Positions 1-10,345 of a DNA stretch of 64,000 nt are shown piece after piece (the stretch's first letter is position 1; the number at the start of each line of letters is the position of its first letter). Both the position numbers and the translations under genes were made by a program. A model generated the notes under the pieces. The model saw only the letters and a list, made by a program, of their open reading frames with translations, had not been told where the DNA came from and made no database searches. The stretch lies in contig VWZW01006255.1 in the NCBI GenBank assembly GCA_013397115.1, positions 2,213,270 to 2,277,269 of the forward strand, in the 5' to 3' direction. Source of the stretch: Edolisoma coerulescens (lineage: Eukaryota; Chordata; Aves; Passeriformes; Campephagidae).

Positions 1-2100
1 TAGTTGTGGAGTTGGGAAGAGGAAGTAATTGAAACTCAGTTGATTGGATTGCACAATTTTTTTTTTTTGTAGGTTTCTTTGGTTTTGACGGTGTTTTGGT
101 TTTTTTGAAAAAGTGAAGATGTCCTTTAGAGTAACTATTCTTTTATGTAGGAAAGGTATTGGGATGGAGAAAAATGTTTTAGGTCCCTTTCATGAAGATG
201 TGTGTGTGTGTGACACAGTATGGACACCCCTTGGAACAAAAGCATGCTTACAGCTGTAGATAATCCCCACCCTCAATGACTGCTTTCAGCTCTTCACCAC
301 ATCAAGCAGTGGAGTGCTGTCAGACTTTAGAAAAATCTAATCTACAAAAATTGATATCGTCTCTATACATACTGCTTTAGGCATTCTATAAAAACAGGTT
401 ATTTTCAAAGGTTAAACAAAATTTATATTCAAGGTCTCTCCGTAAATATACTCAAAACAGGGACACCTGTATTATATCAATAGCATAACTTTGATTATAG
501 CAGATTTACAAATTGTATCTCCCCTACTCTTCACAGAATTGTAAGGAGACATCTTTGGTGATATAATAGCTCTCTGACAAATCTTTTTTTACAAGTGTGT
601 GTGTGTCTCTTTCTCCCCTTCTTTTCCCCAGTTAACACCTAAATATAAGCAGATGAATAATCTAACTTTATTCATGTTTTTCTCACTCTTTCCCATCTAG
701 GTTGTATCTGTCTCCTTAGAACAAGACCAGAATTCTGGAAAAAAAATTATTCTTGCAAAACATACCAGTAATTGTACTCTAAAAGGTCACATTGCAATGC
801 TGCAGGCTGCTTCTGTGAATAAGATTACAGATGTGTGTATGATTAATTTGCCATTTTACCAAATTTTTTGAGCTGAAATATTAAAAATGTCATACAACTG
901 CGAGAAAATAAAGTTGTTATCACGTCACTGAAATACAGATATTAATAAAAATACCAGTGACACATTATCGAAATAATCTGTGATCAGAAATTATTCCCAT
1001 ATCTTTCCATCAAAGGAAGAATACACCCTAACAAAAGTCAAATTAACCAGCTCAGCTCATATCAAGTGTACAGAAGGACTGATTGCCTCAAACCCCACTA
1101 CGAGATCATTAAAAGTAAATATGTGGCCATAATTCCAAGACACATACATTCAAAAGAAATGTTTCTTCAGGCAGCATGTAAACAAAGAAGCTCCAATTAT
1201 TTCATCTTTTTCTTTGAAGGAGCATATTGATGCATGAAGGCAAGGAAGCACACAGTCACTCTTGCCACACCTCTGCACCCCCTGCACTCTGCCTCAGGCT
1301 CCTCCAGGTGATGCTAAGATTCATTCTGGTACATGCCCTAAGCTAAAGCACCAAGCCCTGACCCGAGGGGGACAAGGAAGTACACGGACAACTCTGCTCA
1401 GTTTTAGCACTTTGGGCAGGGCCACCGCAAGATTAGCTGGAGGAAGCAGTGGGAAAATGGAATGGATGAAGGGACATATTCAATTCCACAGGCATGACCT
1501 CAAAGAAAAACCACTGCTGTGGCCTTCCAGTCCAAGAGAACCCACCCAATGGATAGCAAACTGCAGATCAGGTCTTGGGACTGTCTATGAAATTAAGATG
1601 TTAACAGCCTTCCAGAATGGAGGGTAGGGTGGGAAAATAATTCTCAGGTCTGATATATTTTTATAAGCTCAAAAGTACAGACTTTTCTGGAAGCTACATT
1701 ATATGCAACTGCCCTCATCCTCCTGTCAAACAGTGCTGTCCATCACCTTGGAACACTCAGTGAGCTGATGTTTAAACAAGTGGTACTGCACAGTGGCCAC
1801 CCGAACAAGTGCACACCAGTAACACTTCACACTCTCCTTTGCTCTTTACTCACACTACCACAAAATGATAAAAACCTCAATAAAAACCTTCTAGCTGAGC
1901 AGTAAGAGCAAAGCCTTTTAGTTATACAAACCCACACTTCCTAGCATGCTCCCCGCTTTTTATGCAAAGCTATGGGAGACTATTGGCATAACCCATAACT
2001 CAAATGCAGACAATACAGCTATCAGCTGGTACTGGAACTAAATCTGGGTAGAAGACTTTCAATACAAAAAGCTCAATTAGCATCTCACAAACCAGCACAA
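1..2100. other. Single-copy AT-rich DNA, no gene seen
   Basis: No repeat family or protein similarity is recognisable here. Two short dinucleotide tracts are visible, (TG)7 near 199-212 and (GT)6 near 595-606, plus a T run near 60-69. The open frame at 1262-1627 does not begin at an ATG, has no recognisable domain and is treated as chance. A pyrimidine tract ending in AG at about 700 resembles a splice acceptor but has no matching exon-like frame after it. Confidence 0.6.
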
Positions 2101-2129
2101 ATCCAGCTCATAAACAGCCACAGTTTAAT

Positions 2130-2510
2130 TTTGCATTAGATTGACTGACTTTTAAAATATCTTTTGTTTATGGCCTACCACTGTCTCCAGATTTTGCATA
2201 ATAATTGACAGAATTTGCTGTGCAATTAACTGGGCATTTTTATTCTAGGTACCTTTTACTATTCATATCTTTCAAGAGTTGATATCATAATGGAAATCTC
2301 CAACATCAAAGCTAAAGCAGCTTTACATTGTGAAATTCTTGCAATTAAAAGAAAATTGGATGCATCCATAACATTAGCTTTTACTTAATTGCTAAGCATT
2401 CTTTTTTTGTCCATGGCAGGAAGGCTCATCTAGATGCAAATGTTTCTCCAGAGAATCAGAATGATTATTCTTATGACTGTTTTTGTTATTAATGCATTAC
2501 GATTTGGAGG
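2130..2510. promoter_or_regulatory. Possible conserved non-coding element
   Basis: This AT-rich block has no repeat signature and contains many transcription-factor-like words: a perfect POU octamer ATGCAAAT at 2434-2441, several TAATT/ATTAA homeodomain cores, and TTTGCAT and ATGCAT words. CpG is nearly absent. Deeply conserved enhancers in vertebrate gene deserts often look like this. The call is inference from composition alone; ordinary intron sequence can look similar and no conservation data are available here. Confidence 0.2.
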
Positions 2511-3978
2511 GGTGGTGTGGGAAGTGTTTCTCTTTGACCAAGAGCAAAAGCAGCACTATAATCTTAAGGGCTCATGAAGAAGGAAGCACCTACAGAACAT
2601 ATTTTTCTTTGTGGTTTGATTTTTTTTTTAACCTGCCATGATGACTGACAAACACTTCTCCACCTCAGTTCACACTTCAGTTTGTTACCGGCCTCTGAAG
2701 GAATTAATCCTCCTCAGCTCATCCCATGGCTTCCTGGCATGTTATAGCTATAATATGTCAGATTTTTTCAAACCCTTGAAGTGACAGTTCTGATATAAGG
2801 TCATACCTTGTAGGAACAAAGGTTGAGATTCACAGCTTTAAAATACATTGACTGTTTAGTTTCTGCATTACCTTGATACAAGAATGGCTGAGTGACCTAC
2901 TCCACTTATTTAATGAGACTGTGAAGAGAATGCTTTGCATTTCTGACAAGGATATTTTTCATTGCCAAAGGAAATAAAAAAATGAAAATTCGAAATGCAA
3001 AGGTTTATTTTAATTGGAGTAACACAGCATGCATTATAACAAAAGCAGACTATAGCTGGCGTGGCTGGATGCTGTAAAGCAGGCAGCATATATAAGGAGT
3101 CAAATAAGGCAATTAAGATTTTGGGAAGATAAAAGACAAACAAGAGTCTGTGGGCTCTTTTTCTTCTAGAACTAACACTGTTCAAGATACACAGATTCTA
3201 TACATTTTAGTTTCAAACCCTACATAACAAGGGCTACAAAAATAACTGTAATTATTCCATTTGTTTAACATCAAGGAATCAAGTGTTTATGTTTCCCATT
3301 TATGTAGTTCAGCTGTTAAGGTAAAATATTTCCAGGCAACAGCATTATTAAAAGAAAAAGTATTAGTACTATTACGTTCTTTGTCCTTTTCAGGTAATAA
3401 CACTACAATTAGCAGAGATTTACCTGGCACTTAAGTAAAAGTTAACTAAACTTCACGAGATAAGGACAATAGTTTCAGACAGAAAAAAAAACAAAACTGG
3501 TGATGTATTGCTTCTTTTCCCAACCTTTCCTAAACCCCTTTCATTAGGTCTGTATGAGGATATTTGTCTTTACTCACAGCTTCTGAAGTTGCCTTATTGC
3601 CACCAATCCTTCCTAACATCTGGATTTCCAAGGACTGAGTTCCCACAAAAAGCCTACAGAGAGCTGCAGTAGGAACCCTGCAGGGGGAAACACTGATTTC
3701 CTTCAAGCTCTCCCAACTATTTCATCAATCTCCAAAACCACATAGGACGCACCAGCTGATTCATTTTCAGAGCTCTCTCTGTGGGAAACACCTACAAGAC
3801 TGAGTTGCAAAATATACCAATAATAAAAATAAACCTAGAGTCATGACAACAAAAAACTGCCTCTGGTATGAAAACTTTAATTAACTTGAGTATTAACCTA
3901 CACAGAGAGAAACAACAACTAACAGACCAGCTTCTATAATCACAGCACTATCATCTGTTCAACAAGCAGAAATTAATT
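2511..3978. other. Single-copy DNA, no gene seen
   Basis: Unremarkable AT-rich sequence. On the minus strand around 3570-3740 there is an open stretch of about 60 codons that passes a GTGAGT donor-like site, but it lacks a start codon and a strong acceptor and is not called. Confidence 0.55.
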
Positions 3979-4162
3979 CCTTACACTGGAATTTACAGAC
4001 TGCCCAGGGAGGTAATGGAATTTCCCTCTCCAGAGACATTCCAAACCCACCTGGACAGGATCCCATGTAACCTGCTCTAGGTGACCCTCTCCTGGCAGAC
4101 ACATTGGACTGAGTGATCTCCAGAGGTCTCTTCCAATCCCAACAATTCTATAATTCTGTGAA
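3979..4162 (+). mobile_element. CR1 LINE, 3' tail fragment
   Basis: This is the 3' end of a CR1 non-LTR retrotransposon in sense orientation. It opens with the familiar motif CTGCCCAGGGAGGTAATGGA, passes through the landmarks for the C-terminal end of ORF2 (CCACCTGGACAGGATCC, AACCTGCTCTAGGTGACCCT), reaches GATCTCCAGAGGTCTCTTCC and ends in the diagnostic octamer repeat ATTCTATA-ATTCTGTG at 4145-4160. Only about 180 bp survive, consistent with the severe 5' truncation usual for CR1. It cannot encode a functional protein. Several substitutions relative to the remembered family pattern suggest an old insertion. Confidence 0.93.
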
Positions 4163-4508
4163 TTTAGGAAGTCTTTTTTGTCAACAGAAATGGCATTTTA
4201 TCTATTGGAATAAGTTCTGCTGTTTTCATAAAATTTCCTATTAAGAGAGATAAAATAATGGATCCAACATCCAAATATGTCATACTACCTTCAGCAAGGA
4301 CCAGATGCTCTAACTGACTTACTAAACTTGAAGTACAGCCCTATAATTCTATTATTTGTATATTTTAATACTCTGTATGGTGTCAAAACAGCTAAATCCA
4401 CCACATTTTCACAATGAAAACTGTGTTACCGTTATTAGACTTGGCTAACTGAACTTTTATGTGCAATCTAATCTTTCCTGCAGAGGTTAGAAGACACTAA
4501 CATGCTTT
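4163..4508. other. Spacer between two CR1 tails
   Basis: Single-copy AT-rich sequence of about 345 bp separates two same-strand CR1 fragments. No other feature is visible. Confidence 0.6.
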
Positions 4509-4580
4509 AGGGCTTTGGAACTGGATGATCTTTAAGGTCCTTTCCAACCCAAGTTGTCCTGTGATTCTGTTCTATGATAC
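4509..4580 (+). mobile_element. CR1 LINE, very short 3' terminus
   Basis: The segment contains the CR1 3'-UTR signature GGAACTGGATGATCTTTAAG, then GTCCTTTCCAACCCAAGTTG, and finishes with octamer-like units (GTGATTCTGTTCTATGAT, about 4561-4578). It is sense-oriented and only about 70 bp long. The GATCTTTAAGGTCC version of the 3' end differs from the GATCTCCAGAGGTC version of the neighbour at 3979-4162, so the two probably come from different CR1 subfamilies and separate insertions. Confidence 0.88.
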
Positions 4581-5619
4581 TTTACTAACAATTACATTAC
4601 ACACTTAAAGTGTTCTGAAATGACCACAGAACACCTCAACAACTGAGAAGAGAGTTGCATTTGAAGTATGATTTCTGACAGCATTTCCTAAGACTACTGC
4701 AAATGCTCTGAGAGATAGCAGCAAATAAACACCTCATGATCTCTGGTTTAACCACAGCAGACCAGAAAATCTACAGAATTTGTAAAAGTCCTTGGCATCA
4801 GAAAAGCTAATGGGATTACAAGTTGTAATGCTATTTTGTAATCTAAAAAAACCTCACTGATTGCCAGTAGACCTTCTGGACACTTGTGAGCATTCTGGCA
4901 TTCCTAGATCTTATGCTGATAGATCACAGTACTCCAACAGAAAAACAGTGTTGTTCAAGCACAGCACCTATGGATATTACCAGGAACTGAAGTTCCTTCA
5001 CTGCTTTAATAAAAACATTTTAAACAGCCCACTACAGTTGTCCACATAAGTGGGGACTAAAGCACATGTCAGTCATTTAGGCAATGCAAAATCTAGCACA
5101 GACATAGGGGGTTTTAACTATATAAAGTACATGTTGTTTCCAGAGCTAGTATAAAGAGAATAATGTTTTTCAAATGAATGTAAAATAGCCACTGATCACC
5201 CTTTCAGATACAAGTGTTTGGCTTTCCACTTCATGGTGTCACCTCAGTTCATGTGTCTGGAACAGATGGTACTAATTGGTCTTTTCTTATGAGTTCCTCC
5301 CACTCACTTCTTGTCATTGTCTGGTAGCAATTATATGAAAACAATCTGAATAAAGCCCTTATTGGCAGAAAAGGTTTTTTTTAATGAGAGACTGAGACCA
5401 TTCATCAGATCAAACACCACATCAAAGAAATGGCTTGTAGCTTAAGTTTGCCTTTTTTGCATTTATAAGCAAGAAAATTCTCAGTAAGCTCTGTATCAGG
5501 TTGACATTTCATTGATGTCGTTTTGATTCCCCATCTGACAAAATATTGCATTTTAAAATTTTACACAGAACAACAGGGCTACATTGAAAATAAAACATTT
5601 CAAGTCCTCATTAAAATGA
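4581..5619. other. Single-copy AT-rich DNA
   Basis: No recognisable gene, RNA or repeat. Short open frames on both strands lack domains, signal sequences or compositional support. Confidence 0.55.
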
Positions 5620-5930
5620 TGACCTTTCTCAGTGAAGAGACCTAGGGCAGAGCTCCCTTGCGAACTGTCTGACAGGGCCTGGAGCCACATTGGGTTTGGT
5701 GTAGGATTGCCTGCCCAGCCTCCAGCAGCTTGGGCAGAGGATGAGCCAGCCTGGCCTCTGCTCTCCAGCAGCCCATCAGACACAGGAGGAGCAGCACAGG
5801 CCTTGGGCTACCTTTCAGAAGCGACTCTTGGTGTCCTGGGAAGCTGGCACAGGACACCTGCTCCCTCAGACACAAGGCTGACGTACACTTCGCCTGCCGA
5901 AACTACCAGGGTGTAGATTACATAAGCACC
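5620..5930. other. GC-richer block of unknown origin
   Basis: Local GC content rises clearly above the flanks, with runs such as CCTGCCCAGCCTCCAGCAGC. Three overlapping open frames exist here on both strands simply because stop codons are scarce in GC-rich DNA. None resembles a known protein. It may be a remnant of an old repeat, a decayed exon or a small GC-rich regulatory patch; I cannot tell which. Confidence 0.3.
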
Positions 5931-6049
5931 ACGAGTAAAAAATACATGTCCAATGCCACCAACTAACAAGCTTAAATGTAATTACACTCAGGATGATAAA
6001 TGCATTTGGGTCTGGAAAGATCTAGCTTTCCTGTTTTAAATAGAAATGA

Positions 6050-6245
6050 ATGAGCTATCACAGCACAAAACCGCATCTCGAATTACAGGCATTAGTAGCA
6101 ATAGTAATTAGTTGAAAATTAAAATTAATTGAATACAGCATTGTTCCAAACCATTTATCTAATTTGATCAAGGTATCATTAACTAATTAAGTAGCAATGC
6201 TTGAACGTACAGCTTATAAAAGCACAAGGTCATATGAAGGCCACA
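6050..6245. promoter_or_regulatory. Possible conserved non-coding element
   Basis: A compact cluster of TAATTAG, ATTAATTG, TAACTAATTAAG and related homeodomain-type words in sequence with no repeat signature. This is typical of developmental enhancers in vertebrate gene deserts, but the evidence is composition only. Confidence 0.2.
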
Positions 6246-7525
6246 CTATCAGCAGAAAACATGGTTAAGGAAGGCTATCTTTAGAAGGGCTTACACAAAA
6301 GTCATGTAAGTGCACATTTACCACGTGCTTTCAGATATGACCAGTCAGTTAAAAAATTGCCAATCCTTATTTAGGGGTATGAAACTGCGTAATAATGCTA
6401 TTATAACCTCTAAGTAGCTTTTCTCAGAAAAAAAAAAAAGAGTTCTTTTCAATGGAGCATACCAGTGATCTTAGCACACTTATTTGTGTGTTTCGGACAC
6501 AGTCCTTGAGGAGGGGAGGGCTACAGAACTTGTCTGTAAGCTAAAAGTCATTCAGAGCCAACAAATGACAGTAGTTTGCTCAGAATCCCTCCACACACAT
6601 TTAGGGCAGCAGAGGTGGGGGAGGCTGGGACATCACAAGTATTTACATTTCAGCCCAATGTGGCTTTTGAAAAGTTACACCCTTCTCTTGAAAAAGGTTC
6701 CACTGAGTTCCACTGTGAATACTCAGTTAAGACAGTTTAATTTTCCTCCCTATAAAAAACACAAACAAAACACAGAAAAAAAGACCACCAAAAGAACACA
6801 AGACAGCCTGGCTATTTTAAAAAAGTGACTGATACAATATCTCTACTTCTCAGAATTGATTTCCCTTCTCATCTTCACTTAGTTCGAGGTTTTTGCATGG
6901 GGAATTTTGTGCCTTTTGTATGTGTGTATGTTGCTGCTTTTCTTCAGGGTTTTCATTATTGTTGTTTGTGGTTTTTTTATTTTTAAGTACTGTGTTGAAA
7001 AGTAACGGCTCAGTGAATGACACAGTACCAGTAAAACATACATTGCAAAAGCAATTCCAGGAAATATAGACTTAAGGAATGAAAGTAGTGTGTGCCTATG
7101 ACAAGTAAATTGCATGACTGGGGGGTATAGTTCAATTCTACATCAAGAAAAATCCTGTTATACAGTTGAAAAATTAATTTCATTCCCCATGGCCTGAAAA
7201 TATTTTTTTTCTGACGTTTGAGAGAATTGTAATTGCAAAAGTACAAAACCACATCTATCTTGTCATTTACTTGGTTCTGTTGTGGGCTGAATATTATCAC
7301 GTACAGCCCTGAGGTCCCTGAATACAGTTTGGGGAGAGCTGGGATTGCTATCCCTCTTCCTGATGCCAAGAGTCTTTTTTCATACTTTTCTTTTTCCAGT
7401 GAGACAACTTGAGAAAAAAATGTTCTTGTTTATAGGAATGGCAAACAATACCTCATGTATTTGTTATTTGCCTCCCTTTTTTTAATGCCATTTTATATTT
7501 TAACCTGTGAGTGCCAGAGTGTCTA
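6246..7525. other. Single-copy DNA; possible 3' UTR on minus strand
   Basis: AT-rich, with an A12 run near 6429-6440. If the minus-strand block at 7526-7660 is a genuine terminal exon, the 3' untranslated region would run leftward through this interval; TTTATT near 6976 reads AATAAA on the minus strand, about 550 bp past the stop. The open frames here (6484-6828 +, 7010-7369 -) have no recognisable features. Confidence 0.4.
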
Positions 7526-7660
7526 TCACTGAATACAGAGTGCTGTAGCTGAGGAGCGAGGCTGGCTGTTGGAGCAGGGAGGATGATTATCCTTCCTCCT
7601 TTCTGCCGCCTGATCTGGAACAGCATCCTTGGGAGCTTCTCCTTTACCAGCTCCAAATGC
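7526..7660 (-). CDS. Candidate terminal coding exon, unknown gene
   Basis: Seen in sequence: on the minus strand a strong splice-acceptor context (pyrimidine tract CCTTTTTCTTCCAG) ends at 7661. It is followed by 44 sense codons and TGA at 7526-7528. The peptide starts AFGAGKGEAPKDAVPDQAAE, is hydrophilic and charged, then becomes Ser/Pro-rich and ends LCIQ. The block is noticeably GC-richer than its flanks, as exons often are. The frame enters in phase 0, matching the phase-0 exit of the candidate exon at 25241-25314. I do not recognise the protein and infer no function. A second frame over the same bases is also open, which weakens the case. It could be a chance frame or an exon of a non-coding transcript. 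Confidence 0.22.
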   Translation of the reverse strand, partial: AFGAGKGEAPKDAVPDQAAERRKDNHPPCSNSQPRSSATALCIQ

Positions 7661-9289
7661 CTGGAAGAAAAAGGCTCAACAAGGGTAAAAAGGGAAAAGA
7701 ATCAACAGTCAAATCTATACTCAAACCCATGCAAAAAGAATTGGATTTGTTTATTCCCCTAGCCTTGTAGTTAGCTCTTATTTTTGTATTTCTTATAAAA
7801 TGGGAGAAGTAAGGAACTGTGAATGGCGTGCTGGGGTGGGAGTAGAGACTCCATCCCCAAAAAAAAAGTTCAGCTGAATCTCAGTAAGAAGCCAGTCACT
7901 GAAACCACTAAAAAGCCTTATAACTCTTATAACTGGTATGTCTTATGTATCACTGGATAAGAGAGAGCTCAGTAACTCTTTATATAAAGCAGTGGATACA
8001 GAATGAAAATGGGAATTGCCTCACTTTAAAGGCAGATCTAAATGCAGATAATCGCTACCAACAGTGAAACTTAGAGATGAATAAATTAATGCTCTGGTCT
8101 AGAAAGGCACTAGGTACCCAGCAGATATTTCTTTGCCTAACGGTAAGTAGTCACATTTTAAAATTGTATTGCAATCACTAAGCCAAAAAGTAGAGAAAGC
8201 AAGAACTGCAGATGTGGAGCATAAGTTAATATTCAAATTTAAACATTTTTTTCTATCCATTATCAGTAACTACAACCCTGAAAGCAATTGGTGCTTCTCT
8301 GCTTAGTATGAAATGTTTGTAGTCCCAAACAATTATTTTTCAGTCTTTGAGGCACCAAAACCACAAAGTAAAATAAATTATCTGGATTTCTCCAGAAGAA
8401 TTAGATAAAAAGAAAACAACCAACTTGGTAAAACTTTGAACAATTATCTATTTCACCTCTATGACTCAGCTCTTTATGTTAGAATCCTATCTTGAGTACA
8501 AATCAAGTTTATCACTCAGATTCCAATCAAGAAATTAATTAGGAAGAAACAAGAAAGCAAATGAAAGGTGAAAAAAAACCATTGTATTGCACATCAAACT
8601 TTTTAAACCTGACAATTACACTTTACGATTTTATTTCCATGGTAATACAAAATATCTGCTTAGCTGATTGAATCATTTGAAAGAAACAAATTCCTTAACA
8701 AGATAACTCTAGTGATGTATAAGATGTTTAACAGAGGTGTTTTACTGTTTATCTTCAGGCAGGCTTGTTTTGGGGTTTTTTAAGTGAAGACTTGATTAGG
8801 AATGACTTTGGAATACAAAGGCAAGAGACTGCCACATTCATGCTGAACGAACTATAGAGATAACATTTTCAAATTTCATTCCAGAAAAGAAGCTGGGAGC
8901 TTACTTAGAATGTTCCTTCAGAATCTGTATAAGTGGCATACGTTCATGCTGATTTAAATGGCAATGTTCTTAGACCTCAAAGTATTTACCCCATATTTTG
9001 CTCTTGTTTGATGCAGGATTTCTTTTTTAACAGCTTGCTAAAAATAACTGACTTAGAGCTACTTTTTCTTATTATGCTTTTGCAGACTCTTGAGTGTACC
9101 CCTTTTTTTTCTATTCAATTAATTTTAGATCTTCATAAGCAAGTTCAGTGAATGACAAATTATATGGAACACATTTCCTGCCATCATTCATGGGCAATAA
9201 GATCCTCCTCTTCCCCCAGGGGAAAGACAGGCAATATCCCTACTGTGTTTCATGATCCATTTTTTTCAGTACAAGATGTTGGTGTTGGT
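7661..9289. other. Single-copy AT-rich DNA
   Basis: No repeat or gene recognised. The small open frame at 8933-9151 is AT-driven and lacks support. Confidence 0.55.
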
Positions 9290-9625
9290 CATGGCTCACT
9301 GAGAACATTATATTTATTGCCATAATGGAATGGAATTTAGTCTTTAATTTACATTTTGACTTCTTGAGAATAAATTAAATTACCGTTCCATTCAAAGGGC
9401 CAGTTCATGGCTTGTGGCCTCCAGGAGGTAAAAAGCTTATGCAAGAGGCCAATGAAGCACAGTCTTTGTGCCTTTGCTTTGCATAAACACGATTTTCAGT
9501 CCATTTATGAGCATCTAACTGTGGGGCTGGATCGTGCTTGCAGAATAATTCATGGGAAGGTTTTCCCTACTGTGAATATGTGTTTACCTAAAAATAAACT
9601 GGATGATTCATCATAAAAATGTTTA
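9290..9625. promoter_or_regulatory. Possible conserved non-coding element
   Basis: Repeat-free sequence containing TTAATTTAC, AAATTAAATTACC, TTTGCATAAA and ATAATTCATGG words, with CpG nearly absent. A 69-codon frame at 9407-9616 overlaps it but has no recognisable homology. The regulatory reading is inference from composition. Confidence 0.17.
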
Positions 9626-10029
9626 AGAGCAGGATGGATATCACAGGGCTTGATTTGGCATGAGGTTAAGTAGGACATTTTTAAGTCAAACACATTTTGC
9701 CGTCATTCATTTAATTAAGTTAAACATTACAGCAATTGGCAATCTCAAACAGTAATAGAACTCAACCTTCATGGATTATTTGCAATGAAAACCAAGCCAG
9801 CCTGATGTTCATTCAAGTGGAAATCTTCTACACCACCATGAAGAAGCCAAAACCCTACATCATTGTCTTCCTTACAGTGTGTCATCTGCCATAGTTTGCA
9901 CAAAACAGAAGAGCTTTTTCTCATCTCCTAGACAAACATGACAGGATTTAGGCTCTGGCAAGACTAAAACAACTTAGTCAATTAGTTTCTGTAGGCTGCA
10001 TTCGCATCTGAGCTGGGACCACTGCCACC

Positions 10030-10345
10030 GACTGGTTGCATTCAACAACACACAGTTATCCTGGAGCTTTTATTTTAATTAGGAAAGTTTTGCAACAAGA
10101 ACCATTTAGTCATTTTTCTGGATTGATTGGCTCAATTTTAGTGAATGATTTTTTTTTTGTTGTTAGGCTGCTCTTTTCATACTTCATTAATAAGGCAATA
10201 AATAAATACCACAGGTTATTGAATGACATAGCTGGAAAGCAGATTTGTGATAATTCATCATTATTGGCTCCAATTAATTACATAGATATGGTTTTTCTAC
10301 TGCTGCCATTTCTTCCAGTATTTTTATGCTCATGTACCTGAAGAA
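10030..10345. promoter_or_regulatory. Possible conserved non-coding element
   Basis: The block includes TTGATTGGCTCAATTTTAG (CCAAT-type word), CTTCATTAATAAGGC, TTGAATGACATAG and CTCCAATTAATTACATAG, giving a dense cluster of ATTA/TAAT cores in otherwise unique DNA. The overlapping open frame (10036-10341) is not credible as protein: it contains a poly-T-encoded Phe run and no known motif. Confidence 0.2.

Noticed and set aside
3570..3740. Minus-strand open stretch of about 60 codons through a GTGAGT site
   Set aside because: It lacks a good acceptor and a start codon, and it continues through the donor-like site to a stop, as expected for chance.
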